DNA of 8,801 bases. It comes from Chitinophaga pinensis (GTDB lineage: Bacteria; Bacteroidota; Bacteroidia; UKL13-3). The first letter of the stretch is position 1. Each line of letters opens with the position of its first letter. A model generated the notes under the pieces. The model had not been told where the DNA came from and did not search any database. It was given only the letters and a program-made list of their open reading frames with translations. The stretch lies in assembly GCA_945876985.1 (NCBI GenBank), contig CAMCQX010000048.1, positions 1 to 8,801 on the forward strand, in the 5' to 3' direction. Positions 1 to 5,896 of this stretch are shown one piece after another. A program made the position numbers and the translations under genes.

Positions 1-75
1 TTGATGGAAACTGATAAAAAGTTCCGTGCCGATATTGAAGAAATTGGCAAACGTATCAAAATGAATTTGGTTTAA
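1..75 (+). CDS. C-terminal end of an unidentified protein (partial)
   Basis: An open frame enters from the left edge and ends at TAA (73-75). Its last 24 residues run from LMETDKKF to RIKMNLV. The segment is charged and probably helical, with no recognisable motif. The frame is closed by a strong terminator starting 18 bases after the stop, which supports it as the true end of a gene. I do not recognise the family and assign no function. Confidence 0.6.
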   Translation: MMETDKKFRADIEEIGKRIKMNLV

Positions 76-93
76 AATTCTTTATAAATTTTC

Positions 94-130
94 AAAAAGC
101 TTCTGAACAATTAAGTTCAGAAGCTTTTTT
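94..130 (+). terminator. Intrinsic terminator after the left-edge gene
   Basis: A perfect 15-bp stem (94-108 paired with 115-129) encloses a six-base loop. The stem core is GCTTCTGAAC / GTTCAGAAGC, and its descending arm ends in a run of T (125-130). The A and T runs at the base of the stem mean it could also work on the other strand. It separates the left-edge gene from corA, which starts 32 bases later and so needs its own promoter. Confidence 0.85.
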
Positions 131-161
131 ATTTTCAAAAGAAAAATAGATAATTGCCACT

Positions 162-1064
162 ATGTTAATCGCTTTAAAAAATCAATCGGAACATACATTC
201 AGTTGGATAGATGTAAATTTACCAACTGAGCAAGAATTACTTGATTTGGCCGTTAAATATAACTTACCTGAAACTTCCATCAAAGATTGTTTAGATCCGG
301 AGCATTTGCCTAAATTTGAACAATTTGAAGACAAGAATTTTCTTATAGTTAGAAATTACGATCATTTGTGTGAATTAAATGCAGATAGTATTCAAAAATT
401 AACACGAAAAATTGCTATTTTTTACGGAAAAGATTTTTTAATTACCATTCACCGCCACGAGTCATTGGTAATAAATGGTGTGGCAAAAAAATATGCCAAT
501 GGCAGTATTTGTAAATCACCTTTTGATATTATTTGTAAAATTATCAAAGATTCTTTGCAAACCTTTGAAGATCCATTAAATATTATTGACAAAGAAATAG
601 ATTCATTTGAAGAAAGAATTTTTTTGAAAAATAAAATACCTGATTTACTTAAAAATCTATATATCATTAAAAGGAAAATTTATGTAAAAAAACGCTTGTT
701 TACTCTTACTAAAGCAGTTTTTGAGCAATTAGGAAATTCACACAAACACAATACTATTTACGAAGATTTAAAAGATACTTATGTAAGAGTAGAAACCATT
801 ACAGAAGAAATATACGATAGCAGTCACAGTTTATTGAATATTTATATTTCCTTATCGAGTCAAAAAACCAACGATGTAATGAGAGTTTTAACGGTGTTTT
901 CAGCATTTTTTTTACCTCTTACTTTCATCGTTGGAATTTATGGAATGAACTTTCAGTTTATGCCAGAATTAAGCCAACAATATGGTTATCCAGGTATTTT
1001 GATTTTTATGCTTTTGCTAACCATTATTATTTATCAGTGGTTCAGTAGAAAAGGTTGGATTTAG
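162..1064 (+). CDS. corA: CorA family Mg2+/Co2+ transporter
   Basis: A 300-residue protein of usual CorA length. CorA proteins are homopentameric inner-membrane channels that take up Mg2+ (and Co2+) down the electrochemical gradient. The sequence shows an N-terminal cytoplasmic domain (about 1-240) with long charged helices. Two C-terminal membrane helices follow (about 243-260 and 276-293). The family signature YGMNF is at 260-264, with GMN at 261-263 forming the pore-mouth selectivity loop. The periplasmic loop has the usual acidic stretch MPEL (267-270). The tail is short and basic (FSRKGWI), as in CorA. The ATG at 162 gives the full-length domain, and no strong Shine-Dalgarno precedes it. 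The gene is isolated by the upstream terminator and converges on the exonuclease gene with only 5 bases between stop codons. Confidence in the family is high; the ion actually transported is inferred. Confidence 0.95.
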   Translation: MLIALKNQSEHTFSWIDVNLPTEQELLDLAVKYNLPETSIKDCLDPEHLPKFEQFEDKNFLIVRNYDHLCELNADSIQKLTRKIAIFYGKDFLITIHRHESLVINGVAKKYANGSICKSPFDIICKIIKDSLQTFEDPLNIIDKEIDSFEERIFLKNKIPDLLKNLYIIKRKIYVKKRLFTLTKAVFEQLGNSHKHNTIYEDLKDTYVRVETITEEIYDSSHSLLNIYISLSSQKTNDVMRVLTVFSAFFLPLTFIVGIYGMNFQFMPELSQQYGYPGILIFMLLLTIIIYQWFSRKGWI

Positions 1065-1069
1065 CAATT

Positions 1070-1789
1070 TTAAACAGCAATAATATATTCTTCGCTCAAC
1101 AAATTTTCACCTCTAAAACTAAGTATCAATTGTGCTACTGTAATTACATCTTTTTGGCAATACAATTGAATGCGTTCTAAGTTATTTTCTTCCCAATAAA
1201 CTTTCCAAACTTGGCTTCCATCTATGTCATCTTTTGGTGTAGGTATATTAAAAGATGCAGCTAATAAATCTAAAGAAGTAAAACTTTTATAATCGCCAAA
1301 CTTCCATAATTCCATGGTATCTAAATGCCTTATTTCCCAAGGTTTTTTACCCGCTGTATTTAGCATTTCTGGCAATGAAATTTTATTGATTACGCATCTT
1401 CTAGCTATGTAAGGAAAGTCGAATTCTTTGCCATTATGTGCGCATAATAAATCATCGGGATTATTAAAATGTTTCGTAATCATTTTACAAAAATCATTTA
1501 AAAGCTCTACTTCATTGTGGCTATAAAACGACTTTACCCTGAACTGATAACTGCTTCCAGCACTGCTAAAATATCCCACCGAAATACAAACTATTTTTCC
1601 AAATTCTGCATAAATTCCAGCACGAGGATATAGCTCATCAACTGTTAAATCGGAATCTCTTTTTATACTATTTGATTTCTTTTCCCAAAGTGCTTTCCAC
1701 CTTTCAGGTACTTGACCAAAACTAGGAAACTGAGGAACAGTTTCAATATCTAAAAATAAAATTTTTGTAATGTCTAATTGTTCAAGCAT
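1070..1789 (-). CDS. PolB-like DEDDy 3'-5' exonuclease
   Basis: A 239-residue protein with the ribonuclease H-like exonuclease fold. All three exonuclease motifs of the DEDDy class are visible. Exo I is FLDIET with acidic residues D14 and E16. Exo II is HNGKEFD (118-124) with D124. Exo III is YCQKD (210-214), with Y210 and D214 in the YxxxD arrangement. These match the predicted 3'-5' exonucleases related to the proofreading domain of family B DNA polymerases, here as a stand-alone domain with no polymerase. The expected reaction is two-metal removal of nucleotides from 3' ends in the cytoplasm; the natural substrate is not known. It lies 45 bases downstream of the AlkD-like gene on the same strand with no terminator between, so co-transcription is likely. 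That suggests, but does not prove, a DNA repair role. Confidence 0.85.
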   Translation of the reverse strand: MLEQLDITKILFLDIETVPQFPSFGQVPERWKALWEKKSNSIKRDSDLTVDELYPRAGIYAEFGKIVCISVGYFSSAGSSYQFRVKSFYSHNEVELLNDFCKMITKHFNNPDDLLCAHNGKEFDFPYIARRCVINKISLPEMLNTAGKKPWEIRHLDTMELWKFGDYKSFTSLDLLAASFNIPTPKDDIDGSQVWKVYWEENNLERIQLYCQKDVITVAQLILSFRGENLLSEEYIIAV

Positions 1790-1834
1790 AGAAGTAAATT
1801 TATTAAACGAAAATATAAAATCTGATTTGAATTT

Positions 1835-2599
1835 TTATACTTTTTTAAGTTTTTTAAATTCTTTTCTAATTAACTTCAATTTTTCTTTATTTGTTGAACT
1901 AATTTTTTCGGTGGCTGTTGCAAATGCGATGCTGCTCATTTGATATGCGTTCTGGTATAAATATGACAACAATTCATTTGGAAATTTTTCGCCAAATTCT
2001 CTCAATAACCAACCCACTGCTTTTTGAACATAGTATGCTTCATCCAAAATTCTAGGATTGATGGAATCATAAAAATGATTCATGGTTAAGTTGGATTTTT
2101 TGCTTTTTAAATGAAACAATAATGGAACTAAAGCTGCTCGTCTTTCCCAAAAGTTTTCAGCATTATTTAAAGTATATAGCTCTTTGTAAATATTGCTTTC
2201 GGCATAAATCATGTGCCGCCCAATAATACTTGATAAAAAATCGCTATGCGCCCAATTATCTATTTTAAACAAGAAACTTTTAGCTAATAAAAATGCCTCA
2301 AAGTCTTTATGCTTTTTACAATAAATGGCCAAATACATCAAACTCAAATTCATGATTTCATAGCAATTACTTTCATTCCAAAGTTGGGTATAAAATTCTA
2401 TTTGAACAGGTATTGGTTCACGGCTAAATGAAAATCCCTTTTTAAAAACAGCCTGAACAGTTGGATTTTTTAAAACATAAAAATGGTAATTGGTTCCAAC
2501 ATATTTCTGTAAATTTTTTATACCTGATGGCTTATCGTTCAAACTTAATTTACCCAAAATACCATGTATTTCTGCTAAAGCTGCATCGTAGTTTATCAT
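1835..2599 (-). CDS. AlkD-like DNA alkylation repair protein (DNA glycosylase)
   Basis: A 254-residue, all-helical protein of the DNA alkylation repair (AlkD, HEAT-like repeat) family. These enzymes excise 3- and 7-alkylated purines without flipping the base. Three conserved blocks are visible: KIDNWAHSD (112-120), NFWERRAALVPL (149-160) and YVQKAVGWLLREFGEKFP (190-207). From memory of Bacillus cereus AlkD, the active site uses W109, D113 and W187. Here W116 and D120 keep the same W-x3-D spacing and W197 fits the third position, so the catalytic set appears intact. The C-terminus is lysine-rich (KEKLKLIRKEFKKLKKV), consistent with DNA contact. It is the first gene of a probable pair with the exonuclease, and a good promoter match lies at 2682-2709. 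Confidence 0.85.
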   Translation of the reverse strand: MINYDAALAEIHGILGKLSLNDKPSGIKNLQKYVGTNYHFYVLKNPTVQAVFKKGFSFSREPIPVQIEFYTQLWNESNCYEIMNLSLMYLAIYCKKHKDFEAFLLAKSFLFKIDNWAHSDFLSSIIGRHMIYAESNIYKELYTLNNAENFWERRAALVPLLFHLKSKKSNLTMNHFYDSINPRILDEAYYVQKAVGWLLREFGEKFPNELLSYLYQNAYQMSSIAFATATEKISSTNKEKLKLIRKEFKKLKKV

Positions 2600-2681
2600 T
2601 TGAATTTTAAAGAATTCAATGATAATATTTTATATTAAATAAAAAAAAATGGATATTGTAAATACGTATTATTTTATGTCT

Positions 2682-2709
2682 CAAAAATAAAAAAGACGTT
2701 GCAATGCAA
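2682..2709 (-). promoter_or_regulatory. Probable Bacteroidota-type promoter for the alkD-like/exonuclease pair
   Basis: On the - strand TATTTTTG (2689-2682) fits the Bacteroidota -7 box TAnnTTTG. A TTG (2709-2707) lies exactly 17 bases upstream, within the known -33 spacing. Transcription would start near 2675 and give a leader of about 75 bases. The elements overlap the terminator of the upstream TPM operon, so part of the match could simply be the terminator's T-run. Confidence 0.5.
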
Positions 2710-2716
2710 CCTCTTT
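2684..2716 (-). terminator. Intrinsic terminator of the lemA-TPM-TPM operon
   Basis: Read on the - strand, AAAGA-G-GTTGCA pairs with TGCAAC-G-TCTTT around a very short loop, with one mismatched pair in the stem (plus-strand arms 2692-2703 and 2705-2716). It is followed by TTTTTTATTTTT. It begins 14 bases after the stop of the last TPM gene, in the right place to end that transcript. Confidence 0.75.
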
Positions 2717-2729
2717 ACAATATTATTTA

Positions 2730-3482
2730 TTACCAATCTCCGCCAGCTCCTCCGCCTCCAAAACCTCCGCCACCAAAGCCACCAAAACCACTTTCACCGC
2801 TACCTCCTGAACTTCCTCTGCCAGAGAAACCTCCACTTGCCAATGTTCCCCAAAGTAAAGCTTCGGCTATTCCACCGCCACCACCTCTACGTCCGCCTCT
2901 GCCACCTTTTGAAAACACACTAATTAATACTATAACTACAACCATAATTAAACCCCAAGGAAATCCTTTAGATTTTGCTTTTCTATCGTTGGTAAATCCC
3001 TCGCCAGCTATGGTTTTAATAATTGCATCGGTAGCTTCATTGAAACCATTATAATAATTTTGTTCTTTAAAATTTGGTTTTAAAATTCCGTCAATAATGC
3101 GTTTTGAAATGGCGTCTGTCATGGCACCTTCTAATCCATATCCCACTTGAATTCTCATTTTTCGTTCGGCCAAAGCCACATAAATAAGTAAACCATTTTT
3201 TTTATCTTTTTCACCTATTCCCCAGCTTTGCGCCAACTTTTGTGAATACCCAAAAGCATCATCACCTTCTAAAGATTGCTCAATAACAATGACTATTTGA
3301 GTAGAAGTTTGTTTAAAATAATCATACAGTTTTTGTTCTAATGCAGCGCGTTCTTGCGCTTGCAATGCATTGGCATAATCGTTTACAAAAATTGGTGGAT
3401 TGGTAATTGGAGGAATATCTTTGGCAAATAAATTTGATGCAAAAAAGCAAAAACCTATAATAAATAAAATTTTATGCTTCAT
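2730..3482 (-). CDS. Secreted/membrane-anchored TPM-domain protein (YgcG-like)
   Basis: I choose the ATG at 3482, giving 250 residues. GGAGG lies five bases upstream, and translation from there begins directly with a signal peptide (KHKILFIIGFCFFASNLFA, cleavage after residue 20). An in-frame ATG at 3506 would add eight residues ahead of it. Residues about 30-150 form a TPM domain (TLP18.3/Psb32/MOLO-1 family), with DYANAL near its start and NGLLIYVALAERKMRIQVG at 96-114. One membrane helix follows (about 166-180), then an arginine/glycine stretch and a glycine-rich tail (183-250) ending GGAGGDW, typical of YgcG-type proteins. The TPM domain should face the periplasm. Function is not firmly established; TPM proteins are linked to envelope maintenance and photosystem repair in other lineages. 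The start overlaps the upstream TPM gene by 11 bases, so translation is probably coupled. Confidence 0.88.
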   Translation of the reverse strand: MKHKILFIIGFCFFASNLFAKDIPPITNPPIFVNDYANALQAQERAALEQKLYDYFKQTSTQIVIVIEQSLEGDDAFGYSQKLAQSWGIGEKDKKNGLLIYVALAERKMRIQVGYGLEGAMTDAISKRIIDGILKPNFKEQNYYNGFNEATDAIIKTIAGEGFTNDRKAKSKGFPWGLIMVVVIVLISVFSKGGRGGRRGGGGGIAEALLWGTLASGGFSGRGSSGGSGESGFGGFGGGGFGGGGAGGDW

Positions 3483-3918
3483 TATTACCTCCAAACGATA
3501 TTTCATTGCTTAATTCATTGGTATCATTAATCTCATACGGAAAATGTTCTTTTAATTTTTGTCCTGCTTTTGCAATGGCAGTGCACAAACCCTCAGTAAA
3601 TTGTTTTTGTATAAAATGAGTTTTCATCAACTCTTTTTCTTCATTCCAAAATGAATCGGTTACTATTTGATGAATGCCACTGTCACCAATAATGGCAAAC
3701 TTTTTATCGGAATATGCTAGGTAAAAAAGAACTCCATTTTTTAGCTCAGTTTGGTGCATTTTAAGCTCTTCAAAAACTTGCTTCGCTCTATCTATTGGAT
3801 CAATGGTACAATTTGGTTCTAAATGCACACGAATTTCACCCGAGGTATTTAACTCTGATTCTTGAATGGCAGCTACAATTTTATCTTGCTGTTCTTTACT
3901 AAAAAATAATTCCGACAT
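3472..3918 (-). CDS. TPM-domain protein without signal peptide
   Basis: A 148-residue protein starting MSELFFSKEQQDK at 3918. The frame stays open to an ATG at 3963, but those 15 extra codons (MPRNDVF...) are read from the palindromic repeat at 3948-4016, so I reject that start. The body is a single TPM domain. SGEIRVHLEP matches the first strand region, NGVLFYLAYSDKKFAIIGD is the central block, and a helical segment continues to LKEHFPYE. There is no signal peptide or membrane helix, unlike the overlapping downstream TPM gene, so it is probably cytoplasmic or relies on a partner. The pairing of one exported and one unexported TPM protein behind lemA is a recurring gene order in Bacteroidota. 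The molecular role is unknown. Confidence 0.82.
   Translation of the reverse strand: MSELFFSKEQQDKIVAAIQESELNTSGEIRVHLEPNCTIDPIDRAKQVFEELKMHQTELKNGVLFYLAYSDKKFAIIGDSGIHQIVTDSFWNEEKELMKTHFIQKQFTEGLCTAIAKAGQKLKEHFPYEINDTNELSNEISFGGNNEA
3488..3492 (-). promoter_or_regulatory. Shine-Dalgarno site fixing the start of the exported TPM gene
   Basis: GGAGG on the - strand, five bases before the ATG at 3482 and within the end of the upstream TPM coding sequence. Strong Shine-Dalgarno sites are rare elsewhere in this window, so this one favours 3482 over the upstream ATG at 3506 and suggests re-initiation at the overlapping gene end. Confidence 0.6.
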
Positions 3919-3947
3919 GCTTGTTTGTTTAAACCAATTTAAAAATA

Positions 3948-4016
3948 CGTCATTGCGAGGCACGAAGCAATCTCTTATTTATTTTTGGAGATTGCTACAC
4001 TTTGTTCGCAATGACG
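3948..4016. repeat. Dispersed palindromic repeat (inverted repeat, about 69 bp)
   Basis: The outer arms CGTCATTGCGA (3948-3958) and TCGCAATGACG (4006-4016) are perfect complements over 11 bp. The inner arms GCAATCTC (3967-3974) and GAGATTGC (3988-3995) pair over 8 bp, with an internal loop between and a T-rich apical loop. I recognise the CGTCATTGCGAGG...GAAGCAATCTC pattern as a widespread dispersed repeat. Its translation is the familiar artefact SLRGTKQS...FVRND on the + strand and MPRND on the - strand. Here it lies between the lemA stop and the first TPM start, inside an apparent operon, where the transcript would form a long hairpin. It may affect mRNA stability or the relative expression of lemA and the TPM genes. 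Confidence 0.85.
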
Positions 4017-4030
4017 CAATAAAATTTATT

Positions 4031-4621
4031 TTAAAACTTTACTTCCGGTGCTTTTGCAGCAGCAGCATCGGCTTCAAAAAATCCTTTTTTCTCAAATCCG
4101 AACATGCCACTATAAATTACTTGTGGGAAGTTTTTGATATAAACATTATAGCTTGTTACTGCATCGTTAAAGTTGTCCCTTTCCACTTTTATGCGGTTTT
4201 CGGTTCCTTCAATTTGGCTTTGCAACTCACTAAAATTTTGTGTAGCACGTAATTGCGGATATTGTTCCGAAACTACCATTAAACGGCCTAATGCTTGGCT
4301 TAATTCACCTTGTGCACCTTGGAATTTCTTAATATTTTCTGGTGTTAATTTATCAGGATCTACTTGAATAGAGCTTGCTTTTGCTCTTGCTTCTATTACG
4401 TCTGTTAATGTTTTTTGTTCAAAGTTTGCTGCTCCTTTAACGGTAGCTACTAAGTTTGGAATTAAATCTAATCTGCGCTGATACGCACTTTGTACTTTTG
4501 CCCAAGCACCTTCGGTTACTGTACGTTTTTCATTCATGTTATTATAGCTTCCGCAAGCATTAAATACCAATAAAACCAATACAGCAAGTATGCTTAATAA
4601 AATAATGTTTCCTTTTTTCAT
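4031..4621 (-). CDS. lemA: LemA family protein
   Basis: A 196-residue protein of usual LemA length. An N-terminal hydrophobic segment (about 5-22) is followed by NACGS with C23, which could be a loose lipoprotein signal; the canonical lipobox is not met, so a simple membrane anchor is equally possible. The family signature RRLDLIPNLVATVKG occupies 49-63. The long helical core then includes ALGRLMVVSEQYPQLRA (110-126) and the conserved end TSYNVYIKNFPQVIYSGMFGF. The tail is alanine-rich. LemA proteins are helical-bundle envelope proteins of unclear function, very often encoded with TPM-domain genes as here. This is the first gene of the lemA-TPM-TPM unit. The 131 bases upstream contain no clear promoter match, though TTATTTGTATA occurs about 40 bases before the start. 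Confidence 0.93.
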   Translation of the reverse strand: MKKGNIILLSILAVLVLLVFNACGSYNNMNEKRTVTEGAWAKVQSAYQRRLDLIPNLVATVKGAANFEQKTLTDVIEARAKASSIQVDPDKLTPENIKKFQGAQGELSQALGRLMVVSEQYPQLRATQNFSELQSQIEGTENRIKVERDNFNDAVTSYNVYIKNFPQVIYSGMFGFEKKGFFEADAAAAKAPEVKF

Positions 4622-4752
4622 TTTGTTTTTATTTAAAAATTATATGCAGCAATATACAAATAAGTTACCAAGTTAAAACACTGACATATCTGCCGAATTT
4701 GCGCAAGATTTTTACAATTGTAATTGATGATGCCATTATGGGTGGAAGGAAA

Positions 4753-5019
4753 TTAATTTCTAAGGTATTTTACCAATCTGTAATGTTTGTGAAAACAATC
4801 ACCACATGAAATTCTGATTAATCTTATATATGGAATGACATAAACTAATTTATTTTTTTTCACACGGGTTAATTCATTTTTGTTTTTACAATATGGACAA
4901 ACGTCTTCTCTGGTAAAGTTTTTTATGATTAAAAAAGAAATTATTAATAATAAAAACATAATAAGTATATACCATATATTTATAACAAAACTTAAATTTA
5001 CATCAATATTTTCTATCAT
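4753..5019 (-). CDS. Small membrane zinc-ribbon protein, copy A (88 aa)
   Basis: An N-terminal hydrophobic segment (about 11-33) is followed by a small zinc-ribbon-like domain: CPYC at 41-44 and CGDC at 72-75 with 27 residues between the pairs, then HKHYR. This predicts a single-pass protein with a cytoplasmic metal-binding tail (orientation inferred from positive charge after the helix). It is clearly paralogous to the gene at 5657-5896: about 26 of 55 residues match over the ribbon half, including all four cysteines and the spacing. It starts 3 bases after the stop of a decayed 110-aa gene, mirroring the junction in the intact copy. It keeps four residues (YLRN) at its end that the other copy has lost to a stop. 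I do not recognise a named family. Its survival among decayed neighbours suggests it is used. Confidence 0.7.
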   Translation of the reverse strand: MIENIDVNLSFVINIWYILIMFLLLIISFLIIKNFTREDVCPYCKNKNELTRVKKNKLVYVIPYIRLIRISCGDCFHKHYRLVKYLRN

Positions 5020-5022
5020 AAT

Positions 5023-5280
5023 TTAATATTTTTTTAACCAAAAAACCAAAACAATGAGGAAAAAAGTAAAAATTTTTATCAATATTAATTGGAGTCTTGA
5101 TAATTGATGATTACTGTTAAATCCCTAAAATTATATTTTTAGTAGTTACTAGCTTTTAAATGATTTTTTTTCTACTATGAAATCTATACTTATTGAAAAT
5201 TTATTATTCTTCTTCTCAATTTCCTCCAACTTTAATAAAAATATTGTTTTAAATGTTATGGATATATTTGAAGATAAAAT
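5023..5280 (-). pseudogene. Decayed copy of the 110-aa membrane protein gene
   Basis: On the - strand, codons equivalent to the start of the intact gene at 5897-6229 can be followed, but the ATG is gone (AAT ATT TTA TCT against ATG ATT TTA TCA). Part of the first membrane helix is deleted. After IFLLKLEEIEKK the frame runs to a TAG (5151-5149). A shifted frame then recovers the C-terminal helix as HQLSRLQLILIKIFTFF..., matching QQLSKLQLVLINIFTMV, and ends in TAA (5025-5023) just before zinc-ribbon copy A. Lost start, deletion, stop and frameshift together show a pseudogene. The matching C-terminal end and its position show its origin. Confidence 0.75.
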
Positions 5281-5427
5281 ATTTTAATTTTTTAATAAAT
5301 TAAAAATACAAATTAACATCATTAATATTAATTTAAAGATAAAGTATGTTTGTAAGTCTAATTACCTTGTTAATTTTATTTTTAACAGCATTATTTTAGT
5401 TGAATAATTCTGTTAAAACTAAAAAAA

Positions 5428-5606
5428 TTATGACTTTTATAAGATCTGAGGGTGTTCCATCATGAAATTTTTATACAAATGAATTCTTGATACAAATGCT
5501 AATTTTGATAATGCTTCAATGGTATAATTATAATTATTTTAGGTTTTATCTAATTTACAAAATACTCAACTCTGTTTTTATTAATCAAATAAATAAATGT
5601 CCTTTG
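5428..5606 (-). pseudogene. Truncated, decayed 3' fragment of the 7TM-AraC regulator gene
   Basis: Read from 5606 leftwards this gives TFIYLINKNRVEYFVN, then a TAG (5552-5550). A shifted frame follows with NYTIEALSKLA-FVSRIHLYKNF. After a further deletion of about 10 bases comes HDGTPSDLIKV. These match residues 282-343 of the intact regulator (TFIDLINKNRVEYFVN ... NYTIEALSQLAGFGSRIHLYNNF ... HGGKPSDLMKI). The fragment begins abruptly at the duplication junction, so it never had the membrane part or the first DNA-binding helices. It is a by-product of the duplication, not a gene. Confidence 0.85.
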
Positions 5607-5656
5607 TTAATTGTAATTGAAGATGCTTGTAAAGGCGGAGGAAATTAATTTCTAAG

Positions 5657-5896
5657 CTATTTTATTATTCTATAATGTCTGCGATGACACTTATAACATA
5701 ATAAGCGGATTACTTTTGAAAATGGGATGTAATTTACTATTTGATTTTTTTTAATACGTTCCAAATCAATTGTATTGTTACAATATGGACATTCTTCTTT
5801 TTTAGTAAACTGTTTTGTTATTAATACAATAATGGATAGTAAAGTAATTGAGATAATTATATAACAAATACTTATTAAAATAGTATCTACCATCAT
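5657..5896 (-). CDS. Small membrane zinc-ribbon protein, copy B (79 aa)
   Basis: Its ATG (5896) directly abuts the TAG of the 110-aa gene, so translation is probably coupled. Residues about 6-27 form one membrane helix. A zinc-ribbon-like domain follows with CPYC at 36-39 and CYKC at 67-70, again 27 residues apart, then HRRHYRIIK. The ribbon half shares about 26 of 55 residues with copy A (4753-5019), with mostly conservative changes elsewhere. Relative to copy A the end is cut short: TAG (5659-5657) replaces TAC, although the codons for LRN and a TAA still follow. No named family is recognised. As the third gene behind the 7TM-AraC regulator it may be part of its signalling output or target set; that is inference from position only. 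Confidence 0.75.
   Translation of the reverse strand: MMVDTILISICYIIISITLLSIIVLITKQFTKKEECPYCNNTIDLERIKKNQIVNYIPFSKVIRLLCYKCHRRHYRIIK

Larger units (their letters stand above)
4716..5608 (-). repeat. Tandem segmental duplication, left (decayed) copy
   Basis: This stretch aligns by eye with 5609-6566 in the same order and orientation. It contains a zinc-ribbon gene, remains of the 110-aa gene, the spacer with TACCTTGTTAATT, and the 3' end of the regulator gene. Shared landmarks include AATTGTAATTGA (4716-4727 and 5609-5620), GGAAATTAATTTCTAAG just after it, TTACAATATGGACA in the zinc-ribbon genes, and TTTACAAAATACTCAAC in the regulator part. Similarity stops to the left inside the lemA upstream region. 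Substitutions and short indels are spread throughout, so the duplication is not recent. Confidence 0.85.

Noticed and set aside
449..667. A 72-codon - strand frame
   Set aside because: It lies wholly inside corA in antisense and shows no family features or start signals.
2699..3054. Proline-rich and leucine-rich + strand open frames
   Set aside because: They are the reverse of the glycine-rich tail (GGN codons read as CCN complements) of the TPM protein encoded on the other strand. The opposite frame has a signal peptide, a TPM domain and the family end, so these are shadows.
3919..3963. Upstream start (MPRNDVFLNWFKQTS...) for the unexported TPM gene
   Set aside because: The first codons derive from the left arm of the palindromic repeat, and the TPM-family protein begins naturally at the ATG at 3918.
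3866..4252. A 128-codon + strand frame containing SLRGTKQS and HFVRNDA
   Set aside because: The recognisable part is a translation of the palindromic repeat, and the rest is antisense to lemA and a TPM gene. This is a known type of annotation artefact.
4173..4367. A 64-codon + strand frame
   Set aside because: It is antisense to the conserved core of lemA.
5020..5656. Possible CRISPR array or small RNA gene in the gap between the two zinc-ribbon genes
   Set aside because: No regularly spaced repeats or tRNA-like fold is seen. The content is fully explained as decayed copies of the 110-aa gene and the regulator gene end.
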